37,968 nt of DNA from an uncultured Pelagibacteraceae bacterium (GTDB lineage: Bacteria; Pseudomonadota; Alphaproteobacteria; Pelagibacterales; Pelagibacteraceae): assembly GCA_902554195.1 (NCBI GenBank), contig CACDNT010000006.1:1-37968 (forward strand), given 5' to 3'. A program made the translations under genes and the position numbers. A model generated the notes under the pieces. It did not search any database, was not told where the DNA came from, and saw only the letters and a list, made by a program, of their open reading frames with translations. Positions 9,597 through 20,995 of the stretch are shown here, in pieces (position 1 is the first letter of the stretch; the number at the start of each line of letters is the position of its first letter).

Positions 9597-10276
9597 TATT
9601 CCTTACCCTCTTTTATAATTACTTTGTTAGTTTCTTGACTAAACTCTTTTGCAAAAACCTCACCTTTGTAGATCCAAACTTTTATACCAATTATACCATA
9701 GGTTGTTAGCGCCTCTGCCTCTGCATAATCTATATCAGCCCTTAATGTGTGCGAGGGTATGCTCCCGTCTCTTAACCACTCTGTTCTTGCAATTTCATTT
9801 CCTCCCAATCTACCGCTGACTGATACCTTTATTCCTTTAGCACCAAGTCTTAAACAAGACTGCATTGCTCTTTTCATAGCACGTCGGTATGAAATTCTTT
9901 TAACTAATTGTTGAGCTATATTTTCAGCAACCAAATAAGCATTAGTCTCAGGTTTTTTCACCTCTTTTATATTTAGTGTAACCTCATTTTTAGTGAATTT
10001 TGATAAGTTATTCTTTATTTTATCAATATCACTGCCCTTTTTTCCAATAACAAAACCAGGTCTTGACGTATAAATAGTTACATAGCATTTGTTAGAAGTT
10101 CTCTCTATCATTACTTTTGAGACACCAGAATTGATTACATTTTTTTTGACATAATCTCTAATTTTAAAATCTTCAATTAAGTAATTACCAAAATCTTTTT
10201 TTTTGGCATACCATACGGAATCCCAACCTCTGTTTATACCTAATCTAAAACCTACTGGATTAACTTTTTGACCCAT
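9596..10276 (-). CDS. rpsC: 30S ribosomal protein uS3
   Basis: mRNA entry-channel protein with helicase-type activity in the small-subunit head. [14 protein letters not shown] begins the chain, the KH domain contains [17 protein letters not shown] (about 71-87), and the C-terminal domain contains [31 protein letters not shown]. The length of 226 aa is normal. The start lies inside the end of rplV, overlapping it by 17 bases. Confidence 0.98.
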   Translation of the reverse strand: MGQKVNPVGFRLGINRGWDSVWYAKKKDFGNYLIEDFKIRDYVKKNVINSGVSKVMIERTSNKCYVTIYTSRPGFVIGKKGSDIDKIKNNLSKFTKNEVTLNIKEVKKPETNAYLVAENIAQQLVKRISYRRAMKRAMQSCLRLGAKGIKVSVSGRLGGNEIARTEWLRDGSIPSHTLRADIDYAEAEALTTYGIIGIKVWIYKGEVFAKEFSQETNKVIIKEGKE

Positions 10277-10658
10277 GACTCTCCATTTTTTTTGCTTCTG
10301 ATAATATTATTGTTACACTTGAATATGGTTTAATTATTGGCGCTGCTCTCCCTTTTGCTCTAGGTCTGAACCTTTTCATAATAATTTTTTTTCCACAATA
10401 AGCTTCTTTAACGATTAATTTATCAATATCATATTGAAAGTTATTTTCGGCGTTAGCAACAGCAGAACTTATTGTCTTTCTAATATCTTTTGTTATTCTT
10501 TTTTCTGAAAATTCTAAATCTCTTATTGCTACGTCTACTTTTTTACCAACAATGCCTTTTAAAATAGGATTAAGCTTTCTTACACTAGATCTTATATTAT
10601 TGTTTATAGACTTCACAAAATTGTCTTTATTTATATTTTTTTTCTTTTTTTTACTCAT
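10260..10658 (-). CDS. rplV: 50S ribosomal protein uL22
   Basis: Tunnel-lining protein whose beta-hairpin reaches the constriction of the peptide exit tunnel. The core [22 protein letters not shown] and the hairpin region with [26 protein letters not shown] (about 93-118) identify it. An extra Lys/Asn-rich N-terminus of about 20 residues ([13 protein letters not shown]) precedes the core, giving 132 aa against about 110 in E. coli. The 17-base overlap with rpsC extends the C-terminus with MESHGSKS. Confidence 0.96.
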   Translation of the reverse strand: MSKKKKKNINKDNFVKSINNNIRSSVRKLNPILKGIVGKKVDVAIRDLEFSEKRITKDIRKTISSAVANAENNFQYDIDKLIVKEAYCGKKIIMKRFRPRAKGRAAPIIKPYSSVTIILSEAKKMESHGSKS

Positions 10659-10660
10659 AA

Positions 10661-10960
10661 TTATTTTTTAACCTCAGCTTCTGCAGGTTTAGCTTTTTTG
10701 TCAGCTGGTGTATGACCAAAAAAACTTCTAGTTGGAGCAAACTCACCCAATTTATGACCTACCATGTCTTCCGAGACAGTTATGGGTATAAATTTTTTTC
10801 CATTATAAATTAAAAAACTTACTCCTACAAAATCTGGTAAAATTGTTGATTTTCTAGACCAAGTTTTAATTGGTATTTTTTTTGGATCTGTTTTGTATTT
10901 ATCAACTTTTTTCATCAAACTTTCCTCAACAAAAGGACCCTTCCAAACTGCTCTAGCCAT
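10661..10960 (-). CDS. rpsS: 30S ribosomal protein uS19
   Basis: Head protein that forms a complex with uS13 and contacts the large subunit. [34 protein letters not shown] and the [19 protein letters not shown] block are all conserved. A short Lys/Ala/Glu tail follows. The length of 99 aa is near the family norm. TAATG overlap with rplB. Confidence 0.98.
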   Translation of the reverse strand: MARAVWKGPFVEESLMKKVDKYKTDPKKIPIKTWSRKSTILPDFVGVSFLIYNGKKFIPITVSEDMVGHKLGEFAPTRSFFGHTPADKKAKPAEAEVKK

Positions 10961-11799
10961 TATTTAGTATCCTTTCTCTTATTTCTTCTTTTCACAATAA
11001 ATTTATCTGTTCGTTTATTGTCTCTAGTTTTAAGTCCTTTTGCAGATTGACCTTTAGGAGAAACTGGATGTCTACCTCCAGCACTTTTACCCTCACCACC
11101 ACCATGAGGATGATCAACTGGGTTTTTCACAACGCCTCTTGTATGAGGTCTTCTTCCCAACCATCTTGATCTACCAGCTTTACCAATTTTGATATTTTTT
11201 TGGTCAGGATTGCTTAAAATGCCAATCGTAGCTAATGAGCGAGAATCAATTTTTCTGACTTCTCCTGATGCAAGTTTAATAAGACTATAATTTCCGTCTA
11301 AACCAGTGATAGTTACTGATGTTCCAGCAGATCTTGCAATTTTTCCACCTCCACCAGGCTGTAATTCAACATTATGAATATCAATACCAACAGGTATGTC
11401 TTGTAAAGGCATACAATTACCAATTTTAATCTCTTTCTTCGATCCGTTTTCAATTTTGTCACCAACTTTAATTTTTTGTGGTGCCAAATAATAAGCATAT
11501 GAATTATCCTCAAATTTTACTAACATTATGTAACAAGATCTGTTTGGATCATATTCAATTCTTTCAACTATAGCTGGAGCGTCAAATTTTTTTCTATAGA
11601 AATCCACATGTCTGTACATCTTTTTATGACCGCCAGCTCTATTAATGGATGTTATGTGACCATTATTGTTTCTTCCTTTCATTGCATTCTTAGGTGAAAC
11701 TAAAGATTTAAATGGTTTACCTTTCCATAGTCCACCTCTGTCAACCAGGATAGTTCCTCTCGTAGATTTTGTATAAGGTTTAAAAGTTTTTAGAGCCAT
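10960..11799 (-). CDS. rplB: 50S ribosomal protein uL2
   Basis: Binds 23S rRNA domain IV near the peptidyl-transferase centre and supports subunit joining. The C-terminal motif [18 protein letters not shown] carries the conserved histidine required for peptidyl-transferase function in E. coli uL2. [12 protein letters not shown] (about 56-67) and [16 protein letters not shown] in the SH3-like domain are also typical. The length of 279 aa is normal. It ends in TAATG overlap with rpsS. Confidence 0.98.
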   Translation of the reverse strand: MALKTFKPYTKSTRGTILVDRGGLWKGKPFKSLVSPKNAMKGRNNNGHITSINRAGGHKKMYRHVDFYRKKFDAPAIVERIEYDPNRSCYIMLVKFEDNSYAYYLAPQKIKVGDKIENGSKKEIKIGNCMPLQDIPVGIDIHNVELQPGGGGKIARSAGTSVTITGLDGNYSLIKLASGEVRKIDSRSLATIGILSNPDQKNIKIGKAGRSRWLGRRPHTRGVVKNPVDHPHGGGEGKSAGGRHPVSPKGQSAKGLKTRDNKRTDKFIVKRRNKRKDTK

Positions 11800-11800
11800 A

Positions 11801-12094
11801 TTAAATTCCTGTTGTTAGATCAATTGTTTGACCTTTTTTTAGGGTAACTATTGCTTTTTTAAAACCAGAAACTTTAACTTTTCTACCTCTTGTTAATCTA
11901 GTTCTATTTTGTTTATTAATAATATTTATTTTTGTAACATTAACTTTAAAAATTTTTTCAATATTTGATTTAAGGTTTTTTTTATTAGCATTTTGATGAA
12001 CTTTAAAAACAATCTTATTTTGTTCTGATAAATTTGTAGATTTTTCAGTAAGTAAAGGAGACAATATTTTATCGTATAAATGGATCTTTTGCAT
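11801..12094 (-). CDS. rplW: 50S ribosomal protein uL23
   Basis: Exit-tunnel rim protein and main docking point of trigger factor and SRP. LYDKILSPLLTEKSTNL at the start, IEKIFKVNVTKINIIN in the middle and RLTRGRKVKVSGFKKAIVTLKKGQTI define the family. The length of 97 aa is typical. The gene lies one base from both rplD and rplB. Confidence 0.97.
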   Translation of the reverse strand: MQKIHLYDKILSPLLTEKSTNLSEQNKIVFKVHQNANKKNLKSNIEKIFKVNVTKINIINKQNRTRLTRGRKVKVSGFKKAIVTLKKGQTIDLTTGI

Positions 12095-12095
12095 T

Positions 12096-12719
12096 TTAAG
12101 CGTACCTTTTTTCTAATTCTTTTACTGAACTTTCAGTAAAAACAATTTTTTTAAATTTTATAATATCAAATGCACTGAAATGATTAATATCTGTCACTTT
12201 GATGTTGGGTATATTTCTTATCGATTTTTCAATTTTATTTTTTGAAGGTTTATCTAAAATAATTAACGAATTTAAGATTTCAAATTTCTTAAGAATAGAA
12301 CTCATTTCTTTAGTTTTTTTAATTTCATTATTAAAATCACTTAAAACTAACAGATCTTTATTTTGAGTTTTTTCACTTATCAATGATGCAATGCTTTGTT
12401 TTTTCTCACTCTTGTTTAACTTTCTAATTTTATATGAAGATTGACCCTTAGGTCCATGAGCTATACCTCCACCAACAAATATGGGTGCCTTTCTGCTTGC
12501 ATGTCTAGCGTTACCAGTTCCTTTTTGAGCATAAATTTTTGATGTTGGGCCCGATACCTCATTTTGTTGTTTGGTTTTGGCATGTCTTCCTTTGTAGTTA
12601 GCATTTGTTTTGTATAAAACACTACTTACAAGTTTATGATTTATCTTTGCAGAAAAAATCTTATCTAAAACCTCAATTGAGCTTTTTTTTCCATCTAAAT
12701 TTAATTTATCTAATTTCAT
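12096..12719 (-). CDS. rplD: 50S ribosomal protein uL4
   Basis: Tunnel-constriction protein; in E. coli it also represses its own S10 operon. KGRHAKTKQQNEVSGPTSKIYAQKGTGNARHASRKAPIFVGGGIAHGP (about 43-91) is the extended loop that reaches into the tunnel. The length of 207 aa is normal. The C-terminal part is divergent and Lys/Ile/Asn-rich, as expected at this base composition. I did not see an S10-type leader because rpsJ directly follows fusA. Confidence 0.97.
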   Translation of the reverse strand: MKLDKLNLDGKKSSIEVLDKIFSAKINHKLVSSVLYKTNANYKGRHAKTKQQNEVSGPTSKIYAQKGTGNARHASRKAPIFVGGGIAHGPKGQSSYKIRKLNKSEKKQSIASLISEKTQNKDLLVLSDFNNEIKKTKEMSSILKKFEILNSLIILDKPSKNKIEKSIRNIPNIKVTDINHFSAFDIIKFKKIVFTESSVKELEKRYA

Positions 12720-13429
12720 TATTTTTTCTTTTTATCTGGTGTTTTCTTCGCTAATTCTACAGCTTTAATTTTTTCGTCAATTGTAAGTTTTTTTATATTT
12801 TTAACTGATCCTTTAACTAAGACTTCTGAGTTTTTTGAGCCTGGAATAGAACCTTTTAAATAAAGTAACTCATTCTCTAAGTCAGCTCTTATAATCTCAA
12901 TGTTTTGCATTGTCCTTAATTTGTCTCCCATGTGACCTGCCATTTTTTTACCTTTAAAAACTTTTCCTGGATCTTGTCTTTGACCAGTTGAGCCATGAGA
13001 CCTGTGGGAAATTGACACTCCATGAGTAGCTCTTAAACCACCAAAATTATGTCTTTTCATAGCTCCGGCAAACCCCTTACCAATAGTTTTAGATTTTGTA
13101 TCAACGAATTTTATGTCCTTAAAAATCTCAAGACCAAATTCGTTTCCCTCTTTAAAACTTTCTAAGTTTTCAACCCTAAATTCTTTTAGCATCTTTTTGG
13201 CTTCAGTATTTTTTTTAGAAAAATAACCTTTCATTGACTTTGTTAATTTAGAGTTTTTTATTTTGCCAAAACCTAATTGAACAGCTTTGTAACCTCTTTT
13301 ATCGATATCAATTACATTAATTACACGCGCTTTTTCCATTTTTAAAACAGTCACAGGAACTAACTGACCAGTTTTATAAAACTCCCTTGTCATACCAATT
13401 TTTTTACCTAGTAAAGCTATTTCTCTCAT
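12719..13429 (-). CDS. rplC: 50S ribosomal protein uL3
   Basis: Early-assembly protein near the peptidyl-transferase centre. LLGKKIGMTREFYKTGQLVPVTVL opens the chain. The internal loop KGFAGAMKRHNFGGLRATHGVSISHRSHGSTGQRQDPGKVFKGKKMAGHMG includes the Gln in GQRQDPG that is methylated by PrmB in E. coli. It has 236 residues, with a Lys-rich C-terminal tail longer than in E. coli. TAATG overlap with rplD. Confidence 0.97.
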   Translation of the reverse strand: MREIALLGKKIGMTREFYKTGQLVPVTVLKMEKARVINVIDIDKRGYKAVQLGFGKIKNSKLTKSMKGYFSKKNTEAKKMLKEFRVENLESFKEGNEFGLEIFKDIKFVDTKSKTIGKGFAGAMKRHNFGGLRATHGVSISHRSHGSTGQRQDPGKVFKGKKMAGHMGDKLRTMQNIEIIRADLENELLYLKGSIPGSKNSEVLVKGSVKNIKKLTIDEKIKAVELAKKTPDKKKK

Positions 13430-13431
13430 AA

Positions 13432-13740
13432 TTAAATTTTTATCTCCACGTCTACACCTGAAGCTAAATCTAATTTCATTAATGCTTCAACAGTTTGAGG
13501 GGTTGGCTCAATTATATCTATTAATCTTTTATGTGTTCTAGACTCAAACTGTTCTCTACTTTTTTTGTCTATATGTGGTGATCTTAAAACTGTATATCTT
13601 TCTATTTTAGTCGGTAAAGGAATTGGTCCTTTAATTGTTGCACCAGTTCTTTTTACAGTATTTACTATTTCTTCAGTCGATGCATCTAAAACTTTGTTGT
13701 CATAAGCTCTCAATTTGATTCTGATATTTTGTTTTTCCAT
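13432..13740 (-). CDS. rpsJ: 30S ribosomal protein uS10
   Basis: Head protein that also acts as transcription factor NusE in antitermination. The family start [19 protein letters not shown] is reached from the ATG at 13740, giving 102 residues, close to 103 in E. coli. An in-frame ATG at 13752 would add MQAK and overlap the fusA stop, and I reject it because homologues begin at MxxQx[34 protein letters not shown] is the loop region. No tuf gene separates fusA and rpsJ. Confidence 0.96.
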   Translation of the reverse strand: MEKQNIRIKLRAYDNKVLDASTEEIVNTVKRTGATIKGPIPLPTKIERYTVLRSPHIDKKSREQFESRTHKRLIDIIEPTPQTVEALMKLDLASGVDVEIKI

Positions 13741-13741
13741 T

Positions 13742-15820
13742 TTAGCCTGCAATTTTTTTGGTTACTTCGTCTTGAACATTTTGAGGAACTTTTGAATAAT
13801 GATCAAAAAACATTGAGTATTGAGCTCTTCCTTGTGACATAGATCTTAAACTATTAATGTACCCAAACATATTTGCTAAAGGCACCATTGCAGTAATTAC
13901 AGTTGCATTACCTCTTTGCTCTTGGGTACTTATTTGTCCTCTTCTACTATTTAAATCACCAATAACATCACCCATGTAATCTTCAGGGGTTACTACCTCA
14001 ACTCTCATTACTGGCTCTAAAAGTTTTAAACCACCTTTTGTACAAGCTTCTTTAAAACAAGCTCTACTTGCTAATTCAAAAGCTAATACACTTGAGTCCA
14101 CATCGTGATGCAAACCATCAAGGATTGTTACTTTATAATCAATCATTGGAAAGCCAGCTAAAATTCCACCATCTGAAACTGTTTCTATTCCTTTTTCGAC
14201 ACCAGGAATGAACTCTTTAGGTATAGCTCCACCTTTTATTTTACTTTCAACTTCTCTACCTTTTCCAGCCTCCTGTGGCTCCACTAACAACTTAACTTTT
14301 GCAAATTGACCTGCACCACCACTTTGTTTTTTGTGTGTATATTCAACCTCTGACGAATTTTCTATCGTTTCTCTATAAGCAACCTGAGGTGCACCAACAT
14401 TAGCTTCTACTTTGAATTCTCTTTTCATTCTATCAACAATTATGTCCAGATGAAGTTCACCCATGCCTTTAATAATTGTCTGGCCAGACTCCTCATCTGA
14501 TGTAACTCTAAATGAAGGATCCTCTTTAGCTAATCTACCTAAAGCCTCACCCATTTTTTCTTGGTCTGCTTTAGTTTTTGGCTCTACTGCAATTTCAATC
14601 ACTGGATCAGGGAACTCCATAGGCTCTAAAAGAACACTATTATCCTTGTCACACAAAGTGTGACCAGTTATTGTATTTTTTAGGCCAGCCAATGCTACTA
14701 TATCTCCAGCATTTGCCTCTTTAATATCCTCTCTTGAATTAGCATGCATTAATAGCATTCTCCCAACTCTTTCCTCTTTTTCTTTTGAGGAATTGTAAAC
14801 AGCTGTACCAGTTTTAATAGTACCTGAATAAACTCTAATAAATGTTAATGATCCTACAAATGGATCATTCGCTACCTTGAACGCAAGAGCTGAAAATGGT
14901 GCATTATCCTCAAATTTCATTTCCATTTCATCCTCACTACCTAGTTTAGTGCCTTTTATAGAACCGATATCAACCGGACTAGGTAAATAATTAACAACTG
15001 CGTCTAATAAAGGTTGAACTCCTTTATTTTTAAAAGCTGATCCAGTCATAACTGGAACAAAACTAAAATTTAATGTTCCTATTCTGATACATTTTATCAG
15101 ATCTTCCTCTTTGATTTCCTCACCATTTAGATAAGACTCCATTAGCTTTTCATCTTGCTCAACTGCTGCTTCAACTAATTCGGTTCTATATTTTTGTGAA
15201 ATTTCTTTTAGATCTTCTGGGATATCTTTATATTCCCACTCTGCACCAAGAGCTTCATTTTTCCAAACCTGAGCTTTCATTTTAACAAGATCAACCACAC
15301 CTGTTAATGAAGCCTCAATACCGATAGGGACTTGTATTACTAGTGGTTTCGCACCCAGTCTCTCTTTAATCATATCAACACATCTAAAGAAATCGGCACC
15401 TGTTCTATCTAATTTATTTACAAAACAAATTCTTGGTACTTTATATTTATCGGCTTGTCTCCAAACAGTCTCAGATTGTGGTTCTACACCTGCAACTCCA
15501 TCAAAAACTGCTACAGCACCGTCTAAAACTTTTAATGATCTCTCTACTTCGATCGTAAAATCAACATGACCTGGAGTGTCTATAATATTTATCCTATGAT
15601 CTTGCCAAAAACACGTAGTCGCAGCTGAAGTAATTGTTATACCTCTTTCTTGCTCTTGCTCCATCCAATCCATTGTTGCAGCACCGTCATGTACCTCACC
15701 AATTTTATGACTTTTACCAGTGTAATACAAAATTCTTTCTGTAGTAGTGGTTTTCCCAGCATCAATATGAGCCATGATACCTATATTTCTATACTTATCT
15801 AATGTATGTGTTCTAGCCAT
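13742..15820 (-). CDS. fusA: Elongation factor G
   Basis: GTPase that drives ribosomal translocation and, with RRF, recycling. The G domain has AHIDAGKT (17-24), the switch I region [19 protein letters not shown] and NKLD. Domain II, III and V motifs follow, including [18 protein letters not shown] (domain III) and the C-terminal [14 protein letters not shown]. The length of 692 aa is normal for bacterial EF-G. It lies 6 bp after rpsG in the classic str order, but without tuf after it. Confidence 0.98.
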   Translation of the reverse strand: MARTHTLDKYRNIGIMAHIDAGKTTTTERILYYTGKSHKIGEVHDGAATMDWMEQEQERGITITSAATTCFWQDHRINIIDTPGHVDFTIEVERSLKVLDGAVAVFDGVAGVEPQSETVWRQADKYKVPRICFVNKLDRTGADFFRCVDMIKERLGAKPLVIQVPIGIEASLTGVVDLVKMKAQVWKNEALGAEWEYKDIPEDLKEISQKYRTELVEAAVEQDEKLMESYLNGEEIKEEDLIKCIRIGTLNFSFVPVMTGSAFKNKGVQPLLDAVVNYLPSPVDIGSIKGTKLGSEDEMEMKFEDNAPFSALAFKVANDPFVGSLTFIRVYSGTIKTGTAVYNSSKEKEERVGRMLLMHANSREDIKEANAGDIVALAGLKNTITGHTLCDKDNSVLLEPMEFPDPVIEIAVEPKTKADQEKMGEALGRLAKEDPSFRVTSDEESGQTIIKGMGELHLDIIVDRMKREFKVEANVGAPQVAYRETIENSSEVEYTHKKQSGGAGQFAKVKLLVEPQEAGKGREVESKIKGGAIPKEFIPGVEKGIETVSDGGILAGFPMIDYKVTILDGLHHDVDSSVLAFELASRACFKEACTKGGLKLLEPVMRVEVVTPEDYMGDVIGDLNSRRGQISTQEQRGNATVITAMVPLANMFGYINSLRSMSQGRAQYSMFFDHYSKVPQNVQDEVTKKIAG

Positions 15821-15826
15821 AAATTT

Positions 15827-16297
15827 TTACCACCTAAAATGTGCAAAAGCTTTATTTGACTCAGCCATTTTATGAACATCCTCTTTTTTTTTAACTGCAG
15901 CACCTTTTTTTTCATATGCATCATAAAGTTCATTAAAAATTTTATCTGACATATTTTTGTCTTTTCTTTTTCTGGCTGAATCTACAAGCCATCTAATAGC
16001 TAGCGCTTGAGCTCGCTTATTTTTTACCTCTACAGGCACTTGATAAGTCGCACCACCAACTCTTCTTGATCTAACTTCAACTGTTGGCTTTATATTATTG
16101 ATAGCTTCATTAAAAATATTAATTGGTTCGTCTTTCGATTTAGTTTTAATTTTATCAATGGCATCATAAACTATTTTTGCAGCAGTTCCTCTTTTACCAT
16201 CGTACATTATATTATTTATTAATTTTGGAATAATTGTTGAATTGAACTTTGGATCAGGAACAATATTTTTTTTTGGTTGAGATTTTTTTCTAGACAT
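15827..16297 (-). CDS. rpsG: 30S ribosomal protein uS7
   Basis: Primary assembly protein of the small-subunit head; in E. coli also the translational repressor of the str operon. PDPKFNSTIIPKLINNIMYDGKRGTA, the VRSRRVGGATYQVPVEV beta-hairpin (about 76-92) and the C-terminal HKMAESNKAFAHFRW are characteristic. The length of 156 aa is normal. It begins 2 bp after the rpsL stop. Confidence 0.98.
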   Translation of the reverse strand: MSRKKSQPKKNIVPDPKFNSTIIPKLINNIMYDGKRGTAAKIVYDAIDKIKTKSKDEPINIFNEAINNIKPTVEVRSRRVGGATYQVPVEVKNKRAQALAIRWLVDSARKRKDKNMSDKIFNELYDAYEKKGAAVKKKEDVHKMAESNKAFAHFRW

Positions 16298-16299
16298 AA

Positions 16300-16671
16300 T
16301 TACTTACCTTTTTTCGTCCCATATAGTGACCTTCTTTTTTTTCTGTTCGCCACACCTTGTGTATCTAGGTTTCCTCTAAGAATATGATATCTTACACCTG
16401 GTAAATCTTTTACTCTTCCACCTCTAATTAAAACCACTGAGTGCTCCTGTAAATTATGTCCTTCACCTGGTATGTATGCAGTTACTTCGAACCCATTAGA
16501 TAACCTTACTCTAGCGACCTTTCTAAGAGCAGAGTTTGGTTTTTTTGGAGTAGTAGTATAAACCTTAACACAAACTCCTCTTTTTAAAGGTTGCTTTTGG
16601 AGTGCAGGAACTTTGTTCCTTTTAGTTTGCTTAACTCTTTTTTTTCTCAACAATTGATTAATTGTAGGCAT
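16300..16671 (-). CDS. rpsL: 30S ribosomal protein uS12
   Basis: Decoding-centre protein that controls accuracy and is the site of streptomycin-resistance mutations. I start it at the ATG at 16671, giving [10 protein letters not shown] and 123 residues, exactly the family form. An in-frame ATG at 16716 would add 15 non-conserved residues and is rejected. [15 protein letters not shown] (about 40-54) and [13 protein letters not shown] (about 83-95) carry the wild-type Lys residues at both resistance hot spots. A candidate promoter lies upstream at 16772-16799. Confidence 0.97.
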   Translation of the reverse strand: MPTINQLLRKKRVKQTKRNKVPALQKQPLKRGVCVKVYTTTPKKPNSALRKVARVRLSNGFEVTAYIPGEGHNLQEHSVVLIRGGRVKDLPGVRYHILRGNLDTQGVANRKKRRSLYGTKKGK

Positions 16672-16771
16672 AAAATTTAAATAATTATATTTTTGATGAA
16701 ATAACTGACAGATCAATTATGGCAGCGTTTAGCACATGCAATAAGTACTACTTCCAACCAAAAACAACGAC

Positions 16772-16799
16772 AAATTACTTATTAATTCCACTTTGTCAA
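16772..16799 (-). promoter_or_regulatory. Candidate sigma-70 promoter of the rpsL (str) segment
   Basis: The rpoC-rpsL gap is one of the few real gaps in the ribosomal block. Read on the minus strand it has a perfect -35 box TTGACA (16794-16799), a 16-bp spacer and a -10-like TAATTT (16772-16777, 4 of 6 to consensus). The predicted transcript would have an untranslated leader of roughly 90-100 nt before rpsL. In E. coli the str operon also has its own promoter here. This is a sequence match only. Confidence 0.55.
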
Positions 16800-16829
16800 A
16801 CTAAAACCTGTAGTTTAGGATAGCTTTTT

Positions 16830-19800
16830 TTATTGATTTGCTTGGGTTTCTGAAGCCTCAATTTTCTCTTGTTCAGACAAGAATTTGTTATCATCTTCTA
16901 AGGCTTTTTTGTTCCATTTATTCTTAATATTACCTGTTCCTGCTGGAACCAATCTACCAACAATTACATTCTCTTTTAATCCATTCAATGGATCTATCTT
17001 TCCTTTTATTGCTGCATCAGTCAAAACTCTTGTTGTCTCCTGGAAAGAAGCTGCTGAAATAAATGACTCTGTCTGAAGTGAAGCTTTAGTGATACCCATT
17101 AAAACTCTCTCTCCAATTGCTGGAGTTTTATTCTCTGATTTCAGTTTTTCGTTCATATTTTCAAACTTAATTCTATCTACAATTTCTCCAGGTAGGTAAG
17201 TTGAATCACCAGACGACTTGACTTCAATCTTTTTCAACATTTGTCTCAATATAGTCTCAATGTGTTTATCATTAATAATTACACCCTGAAGTCTATAAAC
17301 TTCTTGAACTTGGTTTACAAAGTATTCTGTTAAATCTTTAATTCCCATTATTCTTAAAATATCATGAGGCAAAGGTTGACCATCCAATAAATATTCACCT
17401 TTTTTTATTTTTTCGCCTTGATTAAAGTTAATGTGTTTACCTTTTGGAATTAAATAATTAGACGGCTCACTGCCATCCTCAGGGACTATAGAAATTCTTT
17501 GTTTTCCTCTCACCTCTTTACCAAAAATAACTTGACCATCATTTTCTGCAATTATCGCACTATCTTTTGCTTTTCTTGCTTCAAATAACTCAGCAACTCT
17601 TGGAAGGCCTCCTGTGATATCTTTAGTTTTAGTTGTTTCTTTTGGAAGTCTTGCGATTACATCACCTGCGGATACCTTTTGTCCATCTTTGACTGATAAA
17701 ATTGAATCTGGAACTAAATAATATCTTGCTTCATTATCATCTGCTTTTTTAATTACATTTCCTTTTTCATCTCTCAGTGTAATTCTAGGTTTAAGGTCTG
17801 TACTTTTTGATTGCGATCTCCAATCAACAACTGATTTAGATGAAATTCCAGTTGCATCATCTGTTGTTTCTTGAATTGAGACACCATCAATCAAGTCTAC
17901 ATAACTAGCAATACCACTTTTTTCTGCAATAACAGGAGTTGTATAAGGATCCCATTCACAAATTTTTGTATTTGCTTTTACTTTATCTCCATTTTTAAAA
18001 AATAATTTAGAACCATAAGCAACTTTATAAACTGCGATTTGAACTCCATTATCATCCTCAATTGATAATTGAGTATTTCTTCCCATTACAATCAGATTTT
18101 TTTTCGAATCCTCTAAAATATTAGAATTAATGATTTTTAAAATACCTTCATTTTTAGTTACAATTTGAGAGTCTTGTTTTACAGAAGCAGTACCACCTAC
18201 GTGAAAAGTTCTCATAGTTAATTGTGTGCCTGGTTCACCAATTGATTGAGCTGAAATCATTCCAATAGCTTCACCTACATGTACCATTTTTCCTCTCGAT
18301 AGATCTCTTCCATAACAAGTGGCGCAGACTCCCTCTTTAGAACTACAAGTCATCACAGAATAAACTTTTAAAGATTTTATACCTGCGGCATCAATTTGGT
18401 CACAACCAGCTTCATCGATCATATTTGATTTCTTAATAATAATATCACCTGTTATAGGATGTTTGACATCAGAAGCTGTAACTCTTCCTAGAGCTCTTTC
18501 AGATAAACTTACAACAACATTTCCACCCTCTAAAATTTCTGATAACTCAATAAAACCAGGTTTATCACAATTTTTTTTGGTAACAGTTAAATCTTGAGCA
18601 ACATCGCATAATCTTCTAGTTAAATAGCCTGAACTTGCTGTTTTTAATGCAGTATCAGCTAAACCTTTTCTGGCTCCATGAGTAGAGTTAAAGTATTCTA
18701 GTGCAGTTAATCCCTCTTTAAAGTTAGATGTAATTGGACTTTCAATAATTTCTCCAGATGGTTTTGCAATTAATCCTCTCATTCCAGCCAATTGTTTCAT
18801 TTGTGCTGCTGAACCTCTTGCTCCACTATCTGCCATCATAAACACTGAATTTATTTTTAATCCTTCAGAAGTCTTTTCTGTAGCTGAAATACCCTTCATC
18901 ATTTCTCCTGCTACTTTATCAGTACACTTCGACCACGCATCAACAACTTTATTATATTTTTCTCCTCTTGTAATTAAACCCTCTGCATATTGTGTTTCAT
19001 AGTCAGCAATTAGTTTTTTTGTGTCATCAATTAATTGAGTTTTATTTTGAGGAATAACCAGATCATCTTTACCAAAAGATATCCCAGCTTTAAAAGCATG
19101 CTTAAATCCTAAATCTTTTAATTTATCACAGAAAATTACAGTTGTTTTTTGTCCACAAAATCTAAATACGATGTCAATCACCTCAGAAACAACCTTTTTA
19201 GGTAATAACCTATCTATAAGTGAAAATTTTATATCTTTATTTTTTGGTAACAAATTAGCTAATAAAAATCTTCCCGCGGTTGAAGTGTATTTTTCAAACT
19301 TTTTATTACCTTTTTCATCTAATGTTTCAAATCTTGAAATTATAGTGCTATGGACTTTAATTTCGCCTGAAGATAATGCAAATTCAATTTGATCCGCATT
19401 CACAAAATAACCTGAAGGTTTATCTGTCAATGGTTCTTGAGATAAATAATAAATACCTAATATCATATCCTGACTTGGTACTATGATAGGTTTGCCGTTT
19501 GAAGGTGATAGAATATTATTAGTTGATAACATTAAAATTCTTGCCTCTAATTGAGCCTCCAAGCTTAACGGAACGTGAACTGCCATTTGATCACCATCAA
19601 AATCTGCATTAAAAGCTGCACAAGTTAATGGATGTAATTCAATAGCGTCACCTTCAATTAATTTTGGTTCGAAAGCTTGAACACCTAGTCTATGAAGTGT
19701 AGGAGCTCTATTAAGTAAAACTGGATGCTCTCTAACAATTAGCTCTAACGCATCCCAAACAGCATTAGTCTCCTTTTCTACTAATTTTTTTGCTTGTTTA

Positions 19801-20993
19801 ATTGTTGAAGCTAATCCAAGTTTATTCAATCTTGCATATAAAAATGGTTTAAATAACTCCAAAGCCATTTTTTTTGGCAAACCACACTCGTGTAATTTTA
19901 AATCAGGACCAACTACAATTACTGATCTTCCCGAATAATCAACACGTTTGCCCAATAAATTTTGTCTAAATCTTCCTTGTTTACCTTTTAACATTTCAGC
20001 TAAAGATTTAAGAGGTCTTTTACCAGTTCCTGTAATAACTCTTCCTCTTCTTCCATTATCAAATAAAGCATCAACAGATTCCTGTAACATTCTTTTCTCA
20101 TTTCTTACAATTATGTCTGGAGCTTTAAGATCCATTAATCTTTTCAACCTATTATTTCTATTTATAACTCTTCTATAAAGATCATTTAAGTCTGAGGTAG
20201 CAAATCTCCCTCCATCTAAAGGCACTAAAGGTCTCAATTCAGGTGGAATTACTGGAACGACTGTCATTATCATCCATTCAGGTTTTTGGCCTGTTTCAAT
20301 AAATGACTCTATTAATTTTAATCTCTTTATAGCTCTCTCTTCATTAACTTTAGATTTGGTCTCCTTTATATAATTAATTAAATTTTTTCTTTCCAATTCT
20401 AAATCTAGATTTTTTAACATTTCAAGAACTGCCTCAGCTCCAATACCAGCTGTAAACGCTTCTTCACCAAATTCATCTTGGTATTTTGCTAATTCTTCCT
20501 CATTTAAAAGTTGGTTTTTTTGTAATCCTGTTAAGCCAGGCTCAATTACAATAAAATTCTCAAAGTATAATACACGTTCGATTTCTTTTAGCTTCATATC
20601 CACAGCTAAAGCAATTCTGCTTGGTAAAGATTTTAAAAACCAAATATGAGCAACTGGAGTTGCTAAGTTTATGTGACCCATTCTTTCTCTTCGAACATTT
20701 GATTTCGTTACTTCAACTCCACATTTTTCACAAATTATTCCTCTAAACTTCATTCTTTTATATTTTCCGCATAAACACTCGTAATCTTTAATAGGTCCAA
20801 ATATTCTTGCACAGAACAATCCATCTTTCTCTGGTCTAAAAGTTCTATAATTAATTGTTTCAGGTTTTTTGATTTCCCCATAAGTCCATGATTTAATTTT
20901 CTCTGGACTTGCTAGAGAAATCCTTATGCTATTAAAATTTTGAGCCTCCGAAATCTCAGAATTTTTAAAAAGATCTGTTAATTCTTTGCTCAT
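16830..20993 (-). CDS. rpoC: DNA-directed RNA polymerase beta' subunit
   Basis: Catalytic subunit of RNA polymerase. The N-terminal zinc-binding cluster uses Cys at 73, 75, 88 and 91. The invariant NADFDGDQM motif is at residues 462-470, with the Mg-binding Asp at 464, 466 and 468. The second zinc site includes Cys 883, 890 and 893 ([11 protein letters not shown]). The trigger-loop region shows [18 protein letters not shown]. The length of 1387 aa is normal for an alphaproteobacterium. It starts 2 bp after rpoB and ends with a variable Glu/Gln/Asn-rich tail. Confidence 0.99.
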   Translation of the reverse strand: MSKELTDLFKNSEISEAQNFNSIRISLASPEKIKSWTYGEIKKPETINYRTFRPEKDGLFCARIFGPIKDYECLCGKYKRMKFRGIICEKCGVEVTKSNVRRERMGHINLATPVAHIWFLKSLPSRIALAVDMKLKEIERVLYFENFIVIEPGLTGLQKNQLLNEEELAKYQDEFGEEAFTAGIGAEAVLEMLKNLDLELERKNLINYIKETKSKVNEERAIKRLKLIESFIETGQKPEWMIMTVVPVIPPELRPLVPLDGGRFATSDLNDLYRRVINRNNRLKRLMDLKAPDIIVRNEKRMLQESVDALFDNGRRGRVITGTGKRPLKSLAEMLKGKQGRFRQNLLGKRVDYSGRSVIVVGPDLKLHECGLPKKMALELFKPFLYARLNKLGLASTIKQAKKLVEKETNAVWDALELIVREHPVLLNRAPTLHRLGVQAFEPKLIEGDAIELHPLTCAAFNADFDGDQMAVHVPLSLEAQLEARILMLSTNNILSPSNGKPIIVPSQDMILGIYYLSQEPLTDKPSGYFVNADQIEFALSSGEIKVHSTIISRFETLDEKGNKKFEKYTSTAGRFLLANLLPKNKDIKFSLIDRLLPKKVVSEVIDIVFRFCGQKTTVIFCDKLKDLGFKHAFKAGISFGKDDLVIPQNKTQLIDDTKKLIADYETQYAEGLITRGEKYNKVVDAWSKCTDKVAGEMMKGISATEKTSEGLKINSVFMMADSGARGSAAQMKQLAGMRGLIAKPSGEIIESPITSNFKEGLTALEYFNSTHGARKGLADTALKTASSGYLTRRLCDVAQDLTVTKKNCDKPGFIELSEILEGGNVVVSLSERALGRVTASDVKHPITGDIIIKKSNMIDEAGCDQIDAAGIKSLKVYSVMTCSSKEGVCATCYGRDLSRGKMVHVGEAIGMISAQSIGEPGTQLTMRTFHVGGTASVKQDSQIVTKNEGILKIINSNILEDSKKNLIVMGRNTQLSIEDDNGVQIAVYKVAYGSKLFFKNGDKVKANTKICEWDPYTTPVIAEKSGIASYVDLIDGVSIQETTDDATGISSKSVVDWRSQSKSTDLKPRITLRDEKGNVIKKADDNEARYYLVPDSILSVKDGQKVSAGDVIARLPKETTKTKDITGGLPRVAELFEARKAKDSAIIAENDGQVIFGKEVRGKQRISIVPEDGSEPSNYLIPKGKHINFNQGEKIKKGEYLLDGQPLPHDILRIMGIKDLTEYFVNQVQEVYRLQGVIINDKHIETILRQMLKKIEVKSSGDSTYLPGEIVDRIKFENMNEKLKSENKTPAIGERVLMGITKASLQTESFISAASFQETTRVLTDAAIKGKIDPLNGLKENVIVGRLVPAGTGNIKNKWNKKALEDDNKFLSEQEKIEASETQANQ

Positions 20994-20995
20994 AA

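Noticed and set aside
13741..13752. rpsJ start at 13752 overlapping fusA
   Set aside because: It adds MQAK before the conserved [14 protein letters not shown]; the ATG at 13740 gives the normal family length.
16672..16716. Longer rpsL start at 16716
   Set aside because: It would add 15 residues not found in uS12; the ATG at 16671 gives the invariant MPTINQL start.
16800..16829. Intrinsic terminator after rpoC
   Set aside because: Only a weak CTAAA/TTTAG stem is present, and the T-rich stretch is not placed after it in the transcription direction.
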